Shown here piece after piece: positions 16,871-24,583 of a DNA stretch of 64,000 nucleotides (position 1 is the first letter of the stretch; the number at the start of each line of letters is the position of its first letter). The position numbers and the translations under genes are program-made. Origin of the DNA: CAYJPV01 sp964396055 (GTDB lineage: Bacteria; Acidobacteriota; Vicinamibacteria; Vicinamibacterales; JAKQTR01); NCBI GenBank assembly GCA_964396055.1, contig CAYNDV010000003.1:1-64000 (forward strand). The letters run 5' to 3'. Under the pieces are notes generated by a model. The model saw only the letters and a list, made by a program, of their open reading frames with translations. It was not told where the DNA came from and searched no databases.

Positions 16871-17038
16871 TCACCACGCGGCCCCTGGGGCCGGCGCCAT
16901 GCCGGCCATCTCGGCCACCGCGGTGAAGAACTCCCGCTTCCGCGCGGACGACAGCCCCCAGTTCACCGGGACGCTCTGGTAGCCCTCGTCAAACCCCTCG
17001 CCGGCCCGTCGGAAGTCGAAGAACCCCCACGACGTCAT
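16871..17038 (-). CDS. Small hypothetical protein, 55 residues
   Basis: A short frame from ATG 17038 to TGA 16871. Third codon positions are almost all G or C (only CGA, TTT and CCA are exceptions), like the neighbouring genes. It begins MTSWGFFDFRRAGEG and contains VNWGLSSARKREFFTAVAEMAG; there is no membrane segment and I recognise no family. TATGCT lies 8 bases before the ATG with no Shine-Dalgarno, the same arrangement seen at several other genes here. It occupies the 380-base gap between the sensor gene and the methyltransferase gene, which otherwise holds nothing I can identify. It could also be a remnant of a longer gene. Confidence 0.4.
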   Translation of the reverse strand: MTSWGFFDFRRAGEGFDEGYQSVPVNWGLSSARKREFFTAVAEMAGMAPAPGAAW

Positions 17039-17193
17039 GTCCGGGGAGCATAGCAGGGCCGGACGTGGTGGACCACCCCTGGGGCTCCTGCGCGAACCCG
17101 GCCCCCGGGGATGCGCCTGGCCGCAGGACGCCCTCAGGCCGAACGGCCGGTTCCGTTCGTCTAATCCGGTAGTCCCGGCGGAAGGGAGAGTTC

Positions 17194-17823
17194 ATGCGCC
17201 GCGTTCGCCGATACACGCTCGTCGCCCTGATTCTCGCAGCCCTGGCCGCCGGCGGCATCGCCGTGTCCGGCTACGGCAGCCGGGCCGTGTCGCTGGTCCG
17301 GGCGCTGGCCTGGAACCTCGACATCGACGCGGCCATGGACGTCGCGGGGATCGCCCCCGGCATGGTGGTCGGCGAAGCCGGCGCCGGTGACGGCTACTTC
17401 ACCCTGCCGATGGCTCGGCGGGTCGGCGCATCGGGGGCCGTTTACGCCAACGACATCAGCGCCCGGGCGCTGCGGCAGCTCGCGGAGCGGGCCCGGCGCG
17501 ACGGGCTGGCCCACGTGCACACGATCGAAGGCGACATCGACGATCCCCGATTTCCCCGGCGCGATCTCGACCTGGTCGTCATCGTCCATGCGTTCCACGA
17601 CTTCAGCCAGCCCGTCTCGTGGCTGCGCAACACCAGGAAGTACCTGAAGCCCGGCGCCGCGGTCGCCATCATCGACCGCGACCCGGCCCAGGGCGCCGAG
17701 GGCCATTTCTGGACCCGGGAGCGGATTCTCGGCTATGCCGCCGATGCCGGGTTCGAGCCGGTGAAGGTCGTCGACGGCATCTCGAAGCACCTCATCATCG
17801 TCCTCAGGCCGGGCCGCGGCTGA
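17194..17823 (+). CDS. Membrane-anchored class I SAM-dependent methyltransferase
   Basis: A 209-residue protein. An N-terminal hydrophobic helix (YTLVALILAALAAGGIAVSGY, residues 6-26) is followed by a Rossmann-type methyltransferase domain with motif I GEAGAGDGYF near residue 64, an acidic residue after strand 2 (YANDISARAL), DLDLVVIVHAFHDF as motif IV, and AIIDRDPAQGAEGHFW as post-motif. These match the secreted or anchored methyltransferases common in acidobacteria and planctomycetes; the substrate is unknown. GGAAGGGAGAG precedes ATG 17194. Whether the helix is a signal peptide or an anchor is uncertain; no signal-peptidase site is obvious. Confidence 0.8.
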   Translation: MRRVRRYTLVALILAALAAGGIAVSGYGSRAVSLVRALAWNLDIDAAMDVAGIAPGMVVGEAGAGDGYFTLPMARRVGASGAVYANDISARALRQLAERARRDGLAHVHTIEGDIDDPRFPRRDLDLVVIVHAFHDFSQPVSWLRNTRKYLKPGAAVAIIDRDPAQGAEGHFWTRERILGYAADAGFEPVKVVDGISKHLIIVLRPGRG

Positions 17824-17860
17824 CGGGCGATGCTCCCGCGGATCTCCCGTCCGGGCACGC

Positions 17861-17889
17861 TTGCCGACGGCGGCGAGTGCTGCTAGTCT
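17861..17889 (+). promoter_or_regulatory. Putative promoter of the Gfo/Idh/MocA pair
   Basis: TTGCCG at 17861-17866 and TAGTCT at 17884-17889 are separated by 17 bases, the standard sigma-70 spacing. Downstream, CGCCCC and GGGGCG can form a hairpin in the 5' leader before the Shine-Dalgarno GGGAG of the gene starting at 17965. Confidence 0.4.
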
Positions 17890-17964
17890 GCCCTCGCCCC
17901 CTGCGCCCGATCGGGGCGAAGGGCCGGCCGCAACCCACGCGGCCCCTGGAACGGGAGTCATACG

Positions 17965-19233
17965 ATGCATACGCCGGAACAGACACGACGGGATTTCCTG
18001 AAGGCCGTCACCGCGGCCACCGCGGTATCGTTCGTGGCGCCACGGGGCGTCGACGCCATCACCCAGCGGCGCAGCCTCGGCGCCAACGATCGTATCCGGA
18101 TCGGCATCATCGGCTGCGGCAGCCGCGGCGTCGGGACCGAGATGGACAGCGTGCACAAGCACGCGCAGGCCGAGAACCTGGAAGTGATCGCCGTGTACGA
18201 CCCCTGGCGCGTGGCCAGCGAGGAGGCGGCGGGCAAGGCGAAGGAGTGGTTCGGCACCGCCGCGCGGCAGTGCCGCAGCGTGGACGAACTGCTGGGCCTC
18301 CGCGAGGTCGACGCGGTGTTCATCGCGTCGCCCGACCACTGGCATGCCGCCCACCTCGAGGCCGCCGCGAAGGCCGGCAAGCACATCTACGTCGAGAAGC
18401 CGATGGCCAACGAGATCGGCGAGCTGAACCGCGCCTACAAGGCGGCGAAGGCGTCGGGCGCCATCATCCAGGTGGGCACGCAGCTGCGCAGCACGCCCAT
18501 CGCGGCGGGCTGCCGCGAGCTGCTCAAGTCGGGCAAGCTCGGGAAGATCTCGCGGATCGAGCAGATCCGCAACAGCGACAAGCCGTACTGGTACCAGTAC
18601 CTCAAGCCCGACGTGAAGGCGGCGGATCTCGACTGGAAGACCTTCACCAAGGGTCGCACCAGGAAGGCGTTCGACCCGATCCTGTACTCGGGCTGGTACG
18701 GGTACTGGGAGTTCTCGCAGGGCCCGGTGCCCCAGTGGGGCGTGCATTTCCTCGACCTGGTGCACTTCATCGCCGACCTCGGCATCCCGCAGACGTGTGT
18801 GTGTCTCGGCGGCGTCTACACCTGGAGAGACGACCACCGCTTCACCGCCCCGGACCAGGTGCAGGCGCTCTGGCACTATCCCGAGGGGCTGATGATCAGC
18901 TACTCGACCAACTTCGGGAACAGCGCCGGTAACGTCACGCGGTTCGGCGGCGACAAGGGCATGCTCAGGCTGGACTGGTCGAACGCGACGTACACCGCCG
19001 ATGGCGGCATCAACCGCGACGGTTCGATCCGGGGCGAGAACAAGATCGAGCCAATCGAACAGACCGACCACTGGGTGAACTGGTACCGGTGCATGCGCGA
19101 CGGCAGGACGCCGCACGCGTCACTCGACACCGGCTATCAGCACTCGGTGGCCAGCATCATGGCGACGATGTCCTACGAGACGGGCCGCCGAGCCCGGTTC
19201 GACGCCGGCAAACGCACGATCACCCTCGACTGA
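17965..19233 (+). CDS. Tat-exported Gfo/Idh/MocA family oxidoreductase
   Basis: A 422-residue protein whose first 31 residues form a twin-arginine signal (TRRDFLKAVTAATAVSF). The NAD(P)-binding fold follows (RIRIGIIGCGSRGVGTEM), with the EKP motif (YVEKPMANEIGELN) characteristic of the family, and a C-terminal substrate domain containing WGVHFLDLVHF. Exported members act on sugars or inositols, often redox-neutrally with tightly bound NAD. A second, different member follows after 29 bases, so the two form an operon. The gene is convergent with the GH29 fucosidase/ROK pair, which suits carbohydrate metabolism; the specific substrate is unknown. Confidence 0.9.
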   Translation: MHTPEQTRRDFLKAVTAATAVSFVAPRGVDAITQRRSLGANDRIRIGIIGCGSRGVGTEMDSVHKHAQAENLEVIAVYDPWRVASEEAAGKAKEWFGTAARQCRSVDELLGLREVDAVFIASPDHWHAAHLEAAAKAGKHIYVEKPMANEIGELNRAYKAAKASGAIIQVGTQLRSTPIAAGCRELLKSGKLGKISRIEQIRNSDKPYWYQYLKPDVKAADLDWKTFTKGRTRKAFDPILYSGWYGYWEFSQGPVPQWGVHFLDLVHFIADLGIPQTCVCLGGVYTWRDDHRFTAPDQVQALWHYPEGLMISYSTNFGNSAGNVTRFGGDKGMLRLDWSNATYTADGGINRDGSIRGENKIEPIEQTDHWVNWYRCMRDGRTPHASLDTGYQHSVASIMATMSYETGRRARFDAGKRTITLD

Positions 19234-19262
19234 CGGTCTGGGGCCCGGATCCGAGGTTCTTC

Positions 19263-20450
19263 ATGTCCACTCACGATGTCGATCGGCGTCGGTTCCTGAT
19301 GAGCGTGGCGGGGTCGGCGGCGGGCGCGGCGATGCTGCCGGCGGTGACGGCCGCCGGCGGGCCCTTCGGCGACAGCGACGACCAGACGGTGAGCCGCGGC
19401 GATGCAGGCGCCTCCGCCGTCACGCAGCCCAAGGACCCCCTGCTCAGGTTCGCGGTGATCGGGTTGAACCACGGTCACATCAACGCCCAGACCAACGCGA
19501 TCCTGAAGGCCCGCGGCGAACTCGCCTGGGTGTACGCCAGGGAGCCCGAGCTCGCGCAGGCTTTCCTCAAGCAGTACCCGTTCGCGAAGCTGGCGCGGAG
19601 CGAAGACGAGGTGCTGCAGGACGCCAGCGTCAAGCTGGTGGTGAGTGCGGCCATCCCCGACGAGCGGGCGCCGCTCGGCATCCGCGTCATGCGGCACGGC
19701 AAGGACTTCATGTCCGACAAGCCCGGCGCCACCACCCTCGAGCAACTGGCCGAGGCGCGCCGGGTCCAGGCCGAGACCAAGCGCATCTACTCGATCATGT
19801 ACAGCGAGCGCCTCGAGAACCGGGCGACGGTGCGGGCAGGCGAACTCGTGAAGGCCGGCGCCATCGGCCGTGTGCTCCAGACCGTGGGCCTGGGACCGCA
19901 CCGCATGAACCCGAAGACGCGGCCCGCGTGGTTCTTCGAGCGCGCCCGCTACGGCGGCATCCTGTGCGACATCGCGTCGCACCAGGCCGACCAGTTCCTC
20001 TACTTCACCGGCTCGACGCAGGCCGAGGTCGTGGCGTCGCAGGTCGGCAACCTGAACAACCCCCAGTACCCGGGCCTCGAGGACTTTGGCGACGCCCTGG
20101 TCCGCGGCAATGGCGGCACGGGTTACATCCGCGTGGACTGGTTCACGCCCGACGGGCTCGCCACGTGGGGCGACGGCCGGCTGACCGTCATCGGCACCGA
20201 CGGGTTCATCGAGATCCGGAAGAACATCGACATCGCCGGACGACCGGGCGGCAGCCACCTCTTCCTGGTGGACCGGAAAGAAACCCGCTACATCGACTGC
20301 GCGGACGTCGTGCTGCCCTACGGCGAGCAGTTGGTGGCGGATATCCTGAACCGCACCGAGACCGCGATGCCGCAGGCGCATTGTTTCCTGGCCACGGAGC
20401 TGATCCTGAAGGCCCAGGCGCAGGCGCGGCGGATCACTGCGTCAGCTTGA
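19263..20450 (+). CDS. Second Tat-exported Gfo/Idh/MocA family oxidoreductase
   Basis: A 395-residue protein with a twin-arginine leader (DRRRFLMSVAGSAAGAAMLP), then a Rossmann domain (LRFAVIGLNHGHINAQTNAIL) in which the usual GxGxxG is replaced by GLNHGH, and DKPGATTLEQLAEARR in the position of the family EKP motif. The nucleotide site therefore deviates from that of the upstream paralogue. ATG 19263 has GAGG seven bases upstream; an earlier in-frame start would remove the Tat leader from the N-terminus. The 3' end overlaps the convergent fucosidase gene by 17 bases. Confidence 0.88.
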   Translation: MSTHDVDRRRFLMSVAGSAAGAAMLPAVTAAGGPFGDSDDQTVSRGDAGASAVTQPKDPLLRFAVIGLNHGHINAQTNAILKARGELAWVYAREPELAQAFLKQYPFAKLARSEDEVLQDASVKLVVSAAIPDERAPLGIRVMRHGKDFMSDKPGATTLEQLAEARRVQAETKRIYSIMYSERLENRATVRAGELVKAGAIGRVLQTVGLGPHRMNPKTRPAWFFERARYGGILCDIASHQADQFLYFTGSTQAEVVASQVGNLNNPQYPGLEDFGDALVRGNGGTGYIRVDWFTPDGLATWGDGRLTVIGTDGFIEIRKNIDIAGRPGGSHLFLVDRKETRYIDCADVVLPYGEQLVADILNRTETAMPQAHCFLATELILKAQAQARRITASA

Positions 20451-21909
20451 GCACCCACGCCGGCTGACCGAGCAGCGCTTCCGGGAGGGCCGGGAGCTCG
20501 ATCGTGATCGTGCTCCCGGCCTTCGCGAAGCGGAGCGGGCCCGCCGCCCCGAGCAGCGTGGCGGCCTTCGGGCTGAGCGCGCCCGCGTCCTTCCACACGA
20601 ACCGCGCCCCCGGCCATCGCGGCAGGATGGCGTACACCGCGTCGCCCTTCTTCGTGAAGAACGCCTCGATGGACGCCTTGCCGGCCGCCGGGGCCCGGGT
20701 GAGTTTCGAGACGTCGTACGCCGAGTCGTATTCCTTGTTGTAGTCGATCGAGGGCACCTGCCCCTCGCTCCACTGCTTGGCGACCGTGTGGGGCCGCGTG
20801 CCGTAGATGGCCTCGCCGTTCACGCCGAGCCACGCGCCGATCTCGGCCAGGCGCTGCTCCATGATGACGGGTATCGTGCCGTCGGCGTCGGGTCCGATGT
20901 CCAGCAGCAGGTTGCCGCCCCGGCTCACGATGTCGACGAGGATCGTCACGAGTTCACGGCCCGTGCGGTAGTGTTCGAGACGCTCGGCGCGGTTGTAGCC
21001 GTACGAGAACCCCATCCCCCGGCTCTCTTCCCACGGGTGCGACGTGTCCGCCATGCCGGGCGTGTACTCGGTGGTCCAGTACCCGCCGTGGCGGTGGCGG
21101 CTGTCCTTGCCCCATCGGTCGTTGATGACGACCTCATCCTTCACGGCCGACTCGTTGAAGAGCCAGGCCAGCAGTTCCGGGCTCTTCCACTCGGCCGACG
21201 GCAGGTCCCACTCGCCATCCGCGAAGATGATCGAGGGCTCGTAGCGCGTGACGACGTCCTTGAACTGCGGAAACAGGTGCTCGCGCACGTAGCGCGGCTT
21301 ATCCGCCAGCCAGAGCGGGTTGTACCACTCGTAGAGCGAGTAGTAGAACCCCATCTTCAGGCCCTTCGCGCGGACGGCCTTCGTCAGTTCGCCCAGCAGG
21401 TCGCGCTTCGGTCCGATCTCCATCGCGTTCCAGGGCCGCCCCCACGTGGCCGACGCGTCGCGGCTGGGCCACAACGCGAACCCTTCGTGGTGCTTCGACG
21501 TGGGCACCACGTACTTCGCGCCGGAGGCGCGGAAGACCTCGGCCCAGTGGTCGGCATCGAACAACTCGGCGCGGAACTGCGGCGCGAAGTCCGCATACGC
21601 GAACTCCGGTCCGTACTGTCGCCGGTGATACTCCCACGTGCCCGCCTGGATGGGGCTGGGCTTCGGGCCCTTGCCGCCGGTCAGCGCGTTCCAGTACCAC
21701 TCGGCGTACGCCAGCTTGCCCGGCAGCACGGGCGCATAGGCGGGCACCGAGTACACGCCCCAGTGGATGAAGATGCCGAACTTCGCGTCCTGGAACCACG
21801 CGGGCGTCGGGCGCCCGTCAATCGACTCCCACGTCGGCTGATAGGGCTGGGCCGCCGCCGCCGCCGTCACACCCAGCACCGCCGCCAGCACGATCATCGT
21901 TTGTCGCAT
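20434..21909 (-). CDS. Secreted GH29 alpha-L-fucosidase
   Basis: A 491-residue enzyme with a signal peptide (MIVLAAVLGVTAAAAA) and the GH29 catalytic barrel. Recognisable blocks are WFQDAKFGIFIHWGVYSVPAY, KYVVPTSKHHEGFALWPS, GFYYSLYEWYNP and IIFADGEWDLPSAEW, the last carrying the expected nucleophile Asp; a small beta domain ends the protein. It releases terminal L-fucose from glycans in the periplasm or outside. ATG 21909 is preceded by GGAGGAG. The gene follows a ROK kinase gene by 26 bases on the same strand, probably as one transcript. A second fucosidase (GH95) and a FucP-like permease lie elsewhere in the window. Confidence 0.93.
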   Translation of the reverse strand: MRQTMIVLAAVLGVTAAAAAQPYQPTWESIDGRPTPAWFQDAKFGIFIHWGVYSVPAYAPVLPGKLAYAEWYWNALTGGKGPKPSPIQAGTWEYHRRQYGPEFAYADFAPQFRAELFDADHWAEVFRASGAKYVVPTSKHHEGFALWPSRDASATWGRPWNAMEIGPKRDLLGELTKAVRAKGLKMGFYYSLYEWYNPLWLADKPRYVREHLFPQFKDVVTRYEPSIIFADGEWDLPSAEWKSPELLAWLFNESAVKDEVVINDRWGKDSRHRHGGYWTTEYTPGMADTSHPWEESRGMGFSYGYNRAERLEHYRTGRELVTILVDIVSRGGNLLLDIGPDADGTIPVIMEQRLAEIGAWLGVNGEAIYGTRPHTVAKQWSEGQVPSIDYNKEYDSAYDVSKLTRAPAAGKASIEAFFTKKGDAVYAILPRWPGARFVWKDAGALSPKAATLLGAAGPLRFAKAGSTITIELPALPEALLGQPAWVLKLTQ

Positions 21910-21935
21910 GCCGCCACTCCTCCGGCGCAACCGGG

Positions 21936-22598
21936 TCAATCCATCTCCCACAGGCGGAACCCGCCGGCAAACGCGTTGGCGTTGGCGCCGGCTCGGCACC
22001 CCTCCGGCAGGCTCGCCAGCTTCTTGACGTTGCCGCCGCCCAGCACGACGTCGTCCACCAGGAACGCCGCGACCAGCTCGCCGACGACCTTGGCGACCGC
22101 CCGCCTCCAACGGGCCCGGCCCAGGGCCTCGACGCCGCGGGTGCCGAGGTAGTCCTCGATCGTCTGCTTGCCGTAGGGAAAGTGGCCAAGCTCCATCGGG
22201 ACGGCATGCCCGTTCACCACGAGGGCGGTGCCGAGGCCCGTGCCCAGGCCGAGGAACAGCATCGTGCCGCCGCGGTAGCTCCCGAGCGCCTGCATCACGG
22301 CATCGTTGACGACCCGCACCGGCCGGCGGAACGCCGCGCGGAAGCTGAAGCCGATCCAGCCCTTCCCCAGGTTGAACGGCTCGGCGGCGATACGCCCGTT
22401 GTGCACCACACCGGGGTACCCGATGGCCACCGCGTCGTACTTCCAGTCCTTCGTGATCGCCTTCACGCCGCTCACCATGCGGCGCGGCGTCAATCGCGGA
22501 CCCGACGGGAACTTCCGCGGCTCCTGCTCGCCGCTCAGGAGCACCTTGACGTTGTTCCCGCCAATGTCGATGACGAGCACCTTCTTCGGTGGTTTCAT
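21936..22598 (-). CDS. ROK-like sugar kinase (polyphosphate glucokinase type)
   Basis: A 220-residue protein of the ASKHA fold. VLVIDIGGNNVKVLL at the N-terminus is the phosphate-1 motif, VVNDAVMQALG holds the conserved Asn-Asp, and FLGLGTGLGTALVVNG is the glycine-rich segment seen in ROK proteins and in polyphosphate/ATP glucokinases. It lacks the HxCxCGRxGC zinc motif of the repressor-type ROK proteins and is shorter than usual (about 250-300 residues). Glucose or a related hexose is the likely acceptor, but the substrate is inferred. GGGAGG precedes ATG 22598. Confidence 0.8.
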   Translation of the reverse strand: MKPPKKVLVIDIGGNNVKVLLSGEQEPRKFPSGPRLTPRRMVSGVKAITKDWKYDAVAIGYPGVVHNGRIAAEPFNLGKGWIGFSFRAAFRRPVRVVNDAVMQALGSYRGGTMLFLGLGTGLGTALVVNGHAVPMELGHFPYGKQTIEDYLGTRGVEALGRARWRRAVAKVVGELVAAFLVDDVVLGGGNVKKLASLPEGCRAGANANAFAGGFRLWEMD

Positions 22599-22702
22599 GG
22601 GAGCCTCCCTGTTCGCGGCCGGCCGCGTCCCGGAGAGTGTGCCACAGGATCCTGCGCCGCGCCCGGGTGAACTTTCGGCCGGGGATCGTCGTTACACTCT
22701 GT

Positions 22703-23956
22703 ATGGCCATGGCCCGGCAGACCCTTCCTCTTTCCGTGCGGATCGGCGTCCAGACGCTGCGGGCAAATCCGATGCGCACGAGCCTGTCCACCCTCGGCGT
22801 CGTGATGGGGGCCGCGTCCCTCGTGGCCGTCCTGTCGGTGGGTGACGGTGCCGAACGTTTCGCGCGCGAGCAGATCGAGCGCCGCGGCCTGCAGGTGGTG
22901 GCGGTCGTGGCGAAGACCGCCGACACGGTGGACGGCCTGCAGGTGCCCCGGGCCGACTACCCGCGCTTCACGCCCGACGACCTGCGAAGCCTGGCCGGCG
23001 CGGTGGGCCCGGGCACCGAGGTGCTGCTCACCATGGACGGCACCGGCCCGCTCACGCTGAAGGGACAACCTCGCGCCGCGCTGGTCCAGGGTCTCGACGT
23101 CGCGCACCCGCGCCGGATGAACCTCCGCATCTGGAAGGGCCGGGCCTTCACGCCCGATGAGCTGGCGGATGGCGCGCCGGTGGCGGTCGTCGGGATGGCG
23201 CTGGCCACGCAGCTCGCCACCGAGGACAAGCCCGAGGACGCGCTCGACCGTGAACTGCCGTTCGCCGCCGGGCCGCTGCGCGTCATCGGCATCCAGGAGC
23301 CGCTGGCCGGCGAGCGGGTGCTCACGGTGACCGTCCCCTTCGCCCGGGCCGAGGCGCTGATGGTGCACGCCCCCCTGCCCCGGGCCCGCATGCTGGTCCT
23401 GAACCCCGCGCGCGTGGAGGACGTCGTCGCCGTGAAGGGCGCCGCCGAGCAGTGGGCCGGCCGCCGGAACCCCGAGTGGCTCAGCCGCAAGCAGGTGACG
23501 ATCGCCTCACAGGGCCTGGATCGCCTCCTGGCCATGAACCAGGGCATCCTGATCTTCAAGATTCTCATGGGCGCCTTCACCGCGATTTCGCTGATCGTCG
23601 GCGGCATCGGCATCATGAACGTGCTGCTCGCGTCCGTCGCGGAGCGCACGAAGGAGATCGGGGTGCGCAAGGCGGCGGGCGCCCGCCGACGCGACATCGT
23701 CGTGCAGTTCCTTGCCGAGTCCGTGGTCATCGCGACGGCGGGGGTGACGATTGGCGCGGCGCTCGGGATCGCGGGCGCCTATTTCGTCACGTGGATCATG
23801 CGGAAGCAGACGCTGGCGCTCGTGTACGCCGCCGTCACCTGGCAGACGCTCGCGGTGGCGATGGGCGCCGCCGCGGCCGTGGGACTGATCTTCGGCCTCT
23901 ATCCCGCCCTGAAGGCCGCCCGGTTGTCGCCCGTCGAAGCGATGCGCTACGAATGA
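22703..23956 (+). CDS. Orphan FtsX/MacB-type ABC transporter permease
   Basis: A 417-residue permease with the MacB topology: one N-terminal membrane helix (RTSLSTLGVVMGAASLVAVLSVGDG), a periplasmic MacB_PCD-type domain of about 230 residues, and three C-terminal helices (FTAISLIVGGIGIMNVLLASVAERTKEIGVRKAAGA is the conserved coupling region). No ATPase gene adjoins it, so it must use an ATPase encoded elsewhere or have lost its partner. TACACT at 22693-22698 is a possible -10 very close to ATG 22703; ATG 22709 is an equally good start. It is divergent from the ROK kinase. Confidence 0.87.
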   Translation: MAMARQTLPLSVRIGVQTLRANPMRTSLSTLGVVMGAASLVAVLSVGDGAERFAREQIERRGLQVVAVVAKTADTVDGLQVPRADYPRFTPDDLRSLAGAVGPGTEVLLTMDGTGPLTLKGQPRAALVQGLDVAHPRRMNLRIWKGRAFTPDELADGAPVAVVGMALATQLATEDKPEDALDRELPFAAGPLRVIGIQEPLAGERVLTVTVPFARAEALMVHAPLPRARMLVLNPARVEDVVAVKGAAEQWAGRRNPEWLSRKQVTIASQGLDRLLAMNQGILIFKILMGAFTAISLIVGGIGIMNVLLASVAERTKEIGVRKAAGARRRDIVVQFLAESVVIATAGVTIGAALGIAGAYFVTWIMRKQTLALVYAAVTWQTLAVAMGAAAAVGLIFGLYPALKAARLSPVEAMRYE

Positions 23957-24044
23957 CCGGCGCGGACCCGCCGCCGGGGGCCTGGTGCCGCCCAGCGCAG
24001 GACGGCACCGGGCCCACGGCGTGTGCCCGCTGGTGCAGCGGTGC

Positions 24045-24524
24045 CTACATGTCCATGTACGGCATCGGCGGGACGGCCCCCTTGAGGCGCGCGTACACCG
24101 TCAGCGCACCCCGGTGGTGCGCCGTGTGATCGACGATGGCGCCGAAGATGGCCATGCGGGGCACGCCGCCCATGATCGGGCCTTCCGGCAGCGGCGTCAG
24201 CAGGTCGGCGTCGCTCGACGCCTCAACCTTGGCGGTGGCGGCAGCCACCGCGCGCTCGAACCACTCGCGCGCCTTCGCCAGTGACGTGTACCCGTTGATG
24301 ACCTTCGCGTGTTCCTCCCAGTTGAGGTCGAAGCCCTCGGGCCGGAACGCGCCTTCCAGGAACCAGTCGATCGTATGCGCGACGTGCGCCACCTGCTGGG
24401 CGGCACTCATCATCCCCTCGGCGGGGACGAACGTGGAATGGGCCTCCGTCAGGTTGCGGGTGGAGCGGTTGAAGTACTCGTGGGCGGACTTCAGCTCGAT
24501 CAGGGCCTGCTGCGCCAGCGACAT
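24045..24524 (-). CDS. DinB family protein
   Basis: A 159-residue four-helix DinB/YfiT-like protein. Metal-ligand histidines are at HVAHTIDWF (helix 2) and VDHTAHHRGALTVYAR (helix 4), the standard pattern. Many family members are thiol-dependent S-transferases or are induced by DNA damage; no specific reaction can be assigned. GGAGG precedes ATG 24524. It has its own promoter, whose -35 lies inside the end of the upstream sensor kinase gene. Confidence 0.88.
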   Translation of the reverse strand: MSLAQQALIELKSAHEYFNRSTRNLTEAHSTFVPAEGMMSAAQQVAHVAHTIDWFLEGAFRPEGFDLNWEEHAKVINGYTSLAKAREWFERAVAAATAKVEASSDADLLTPLPEGPIMGGVPRMAIFGAIVDHTAHHRGALTVYARLKGAVPPMPYMDM

Positions 24525-24553
24525 CGTGACCTCCAGTTGTTGAGAGAGGACAC

Positions 24554-24583
24554 AGTATTCGCTTTTTATTCGCCATCTGTCAA
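24554..24583 (-). promoter_or_regulatory. dinB-like gene promoter
   Basis: Reading the minus strand, TTGACA (24583-24578) and AATACT (24559-24554) are 18 bases apart. TTGACA is part of the last codons of the sensor kinase. A direct repeat GCGAATA occurs twice between and over the -10, spaced by four A bases. Confidence 0.55.

Noticed and set aside
20434..20450. Possible frameshift or fusion where the oxidoreductase and fucosidase genes overlap
   Set aside because: The genes are convergent and both reach normal C-termini; a 17-base tail overlap is ordinary.
22599..22926. Upstream extension of the minus-strand fucosidase/kinase frames
   Set aside because: Long minus-strand frames running across both genes join unrelated sequence; each gene has its own Shine-Dalgarno and domain start.
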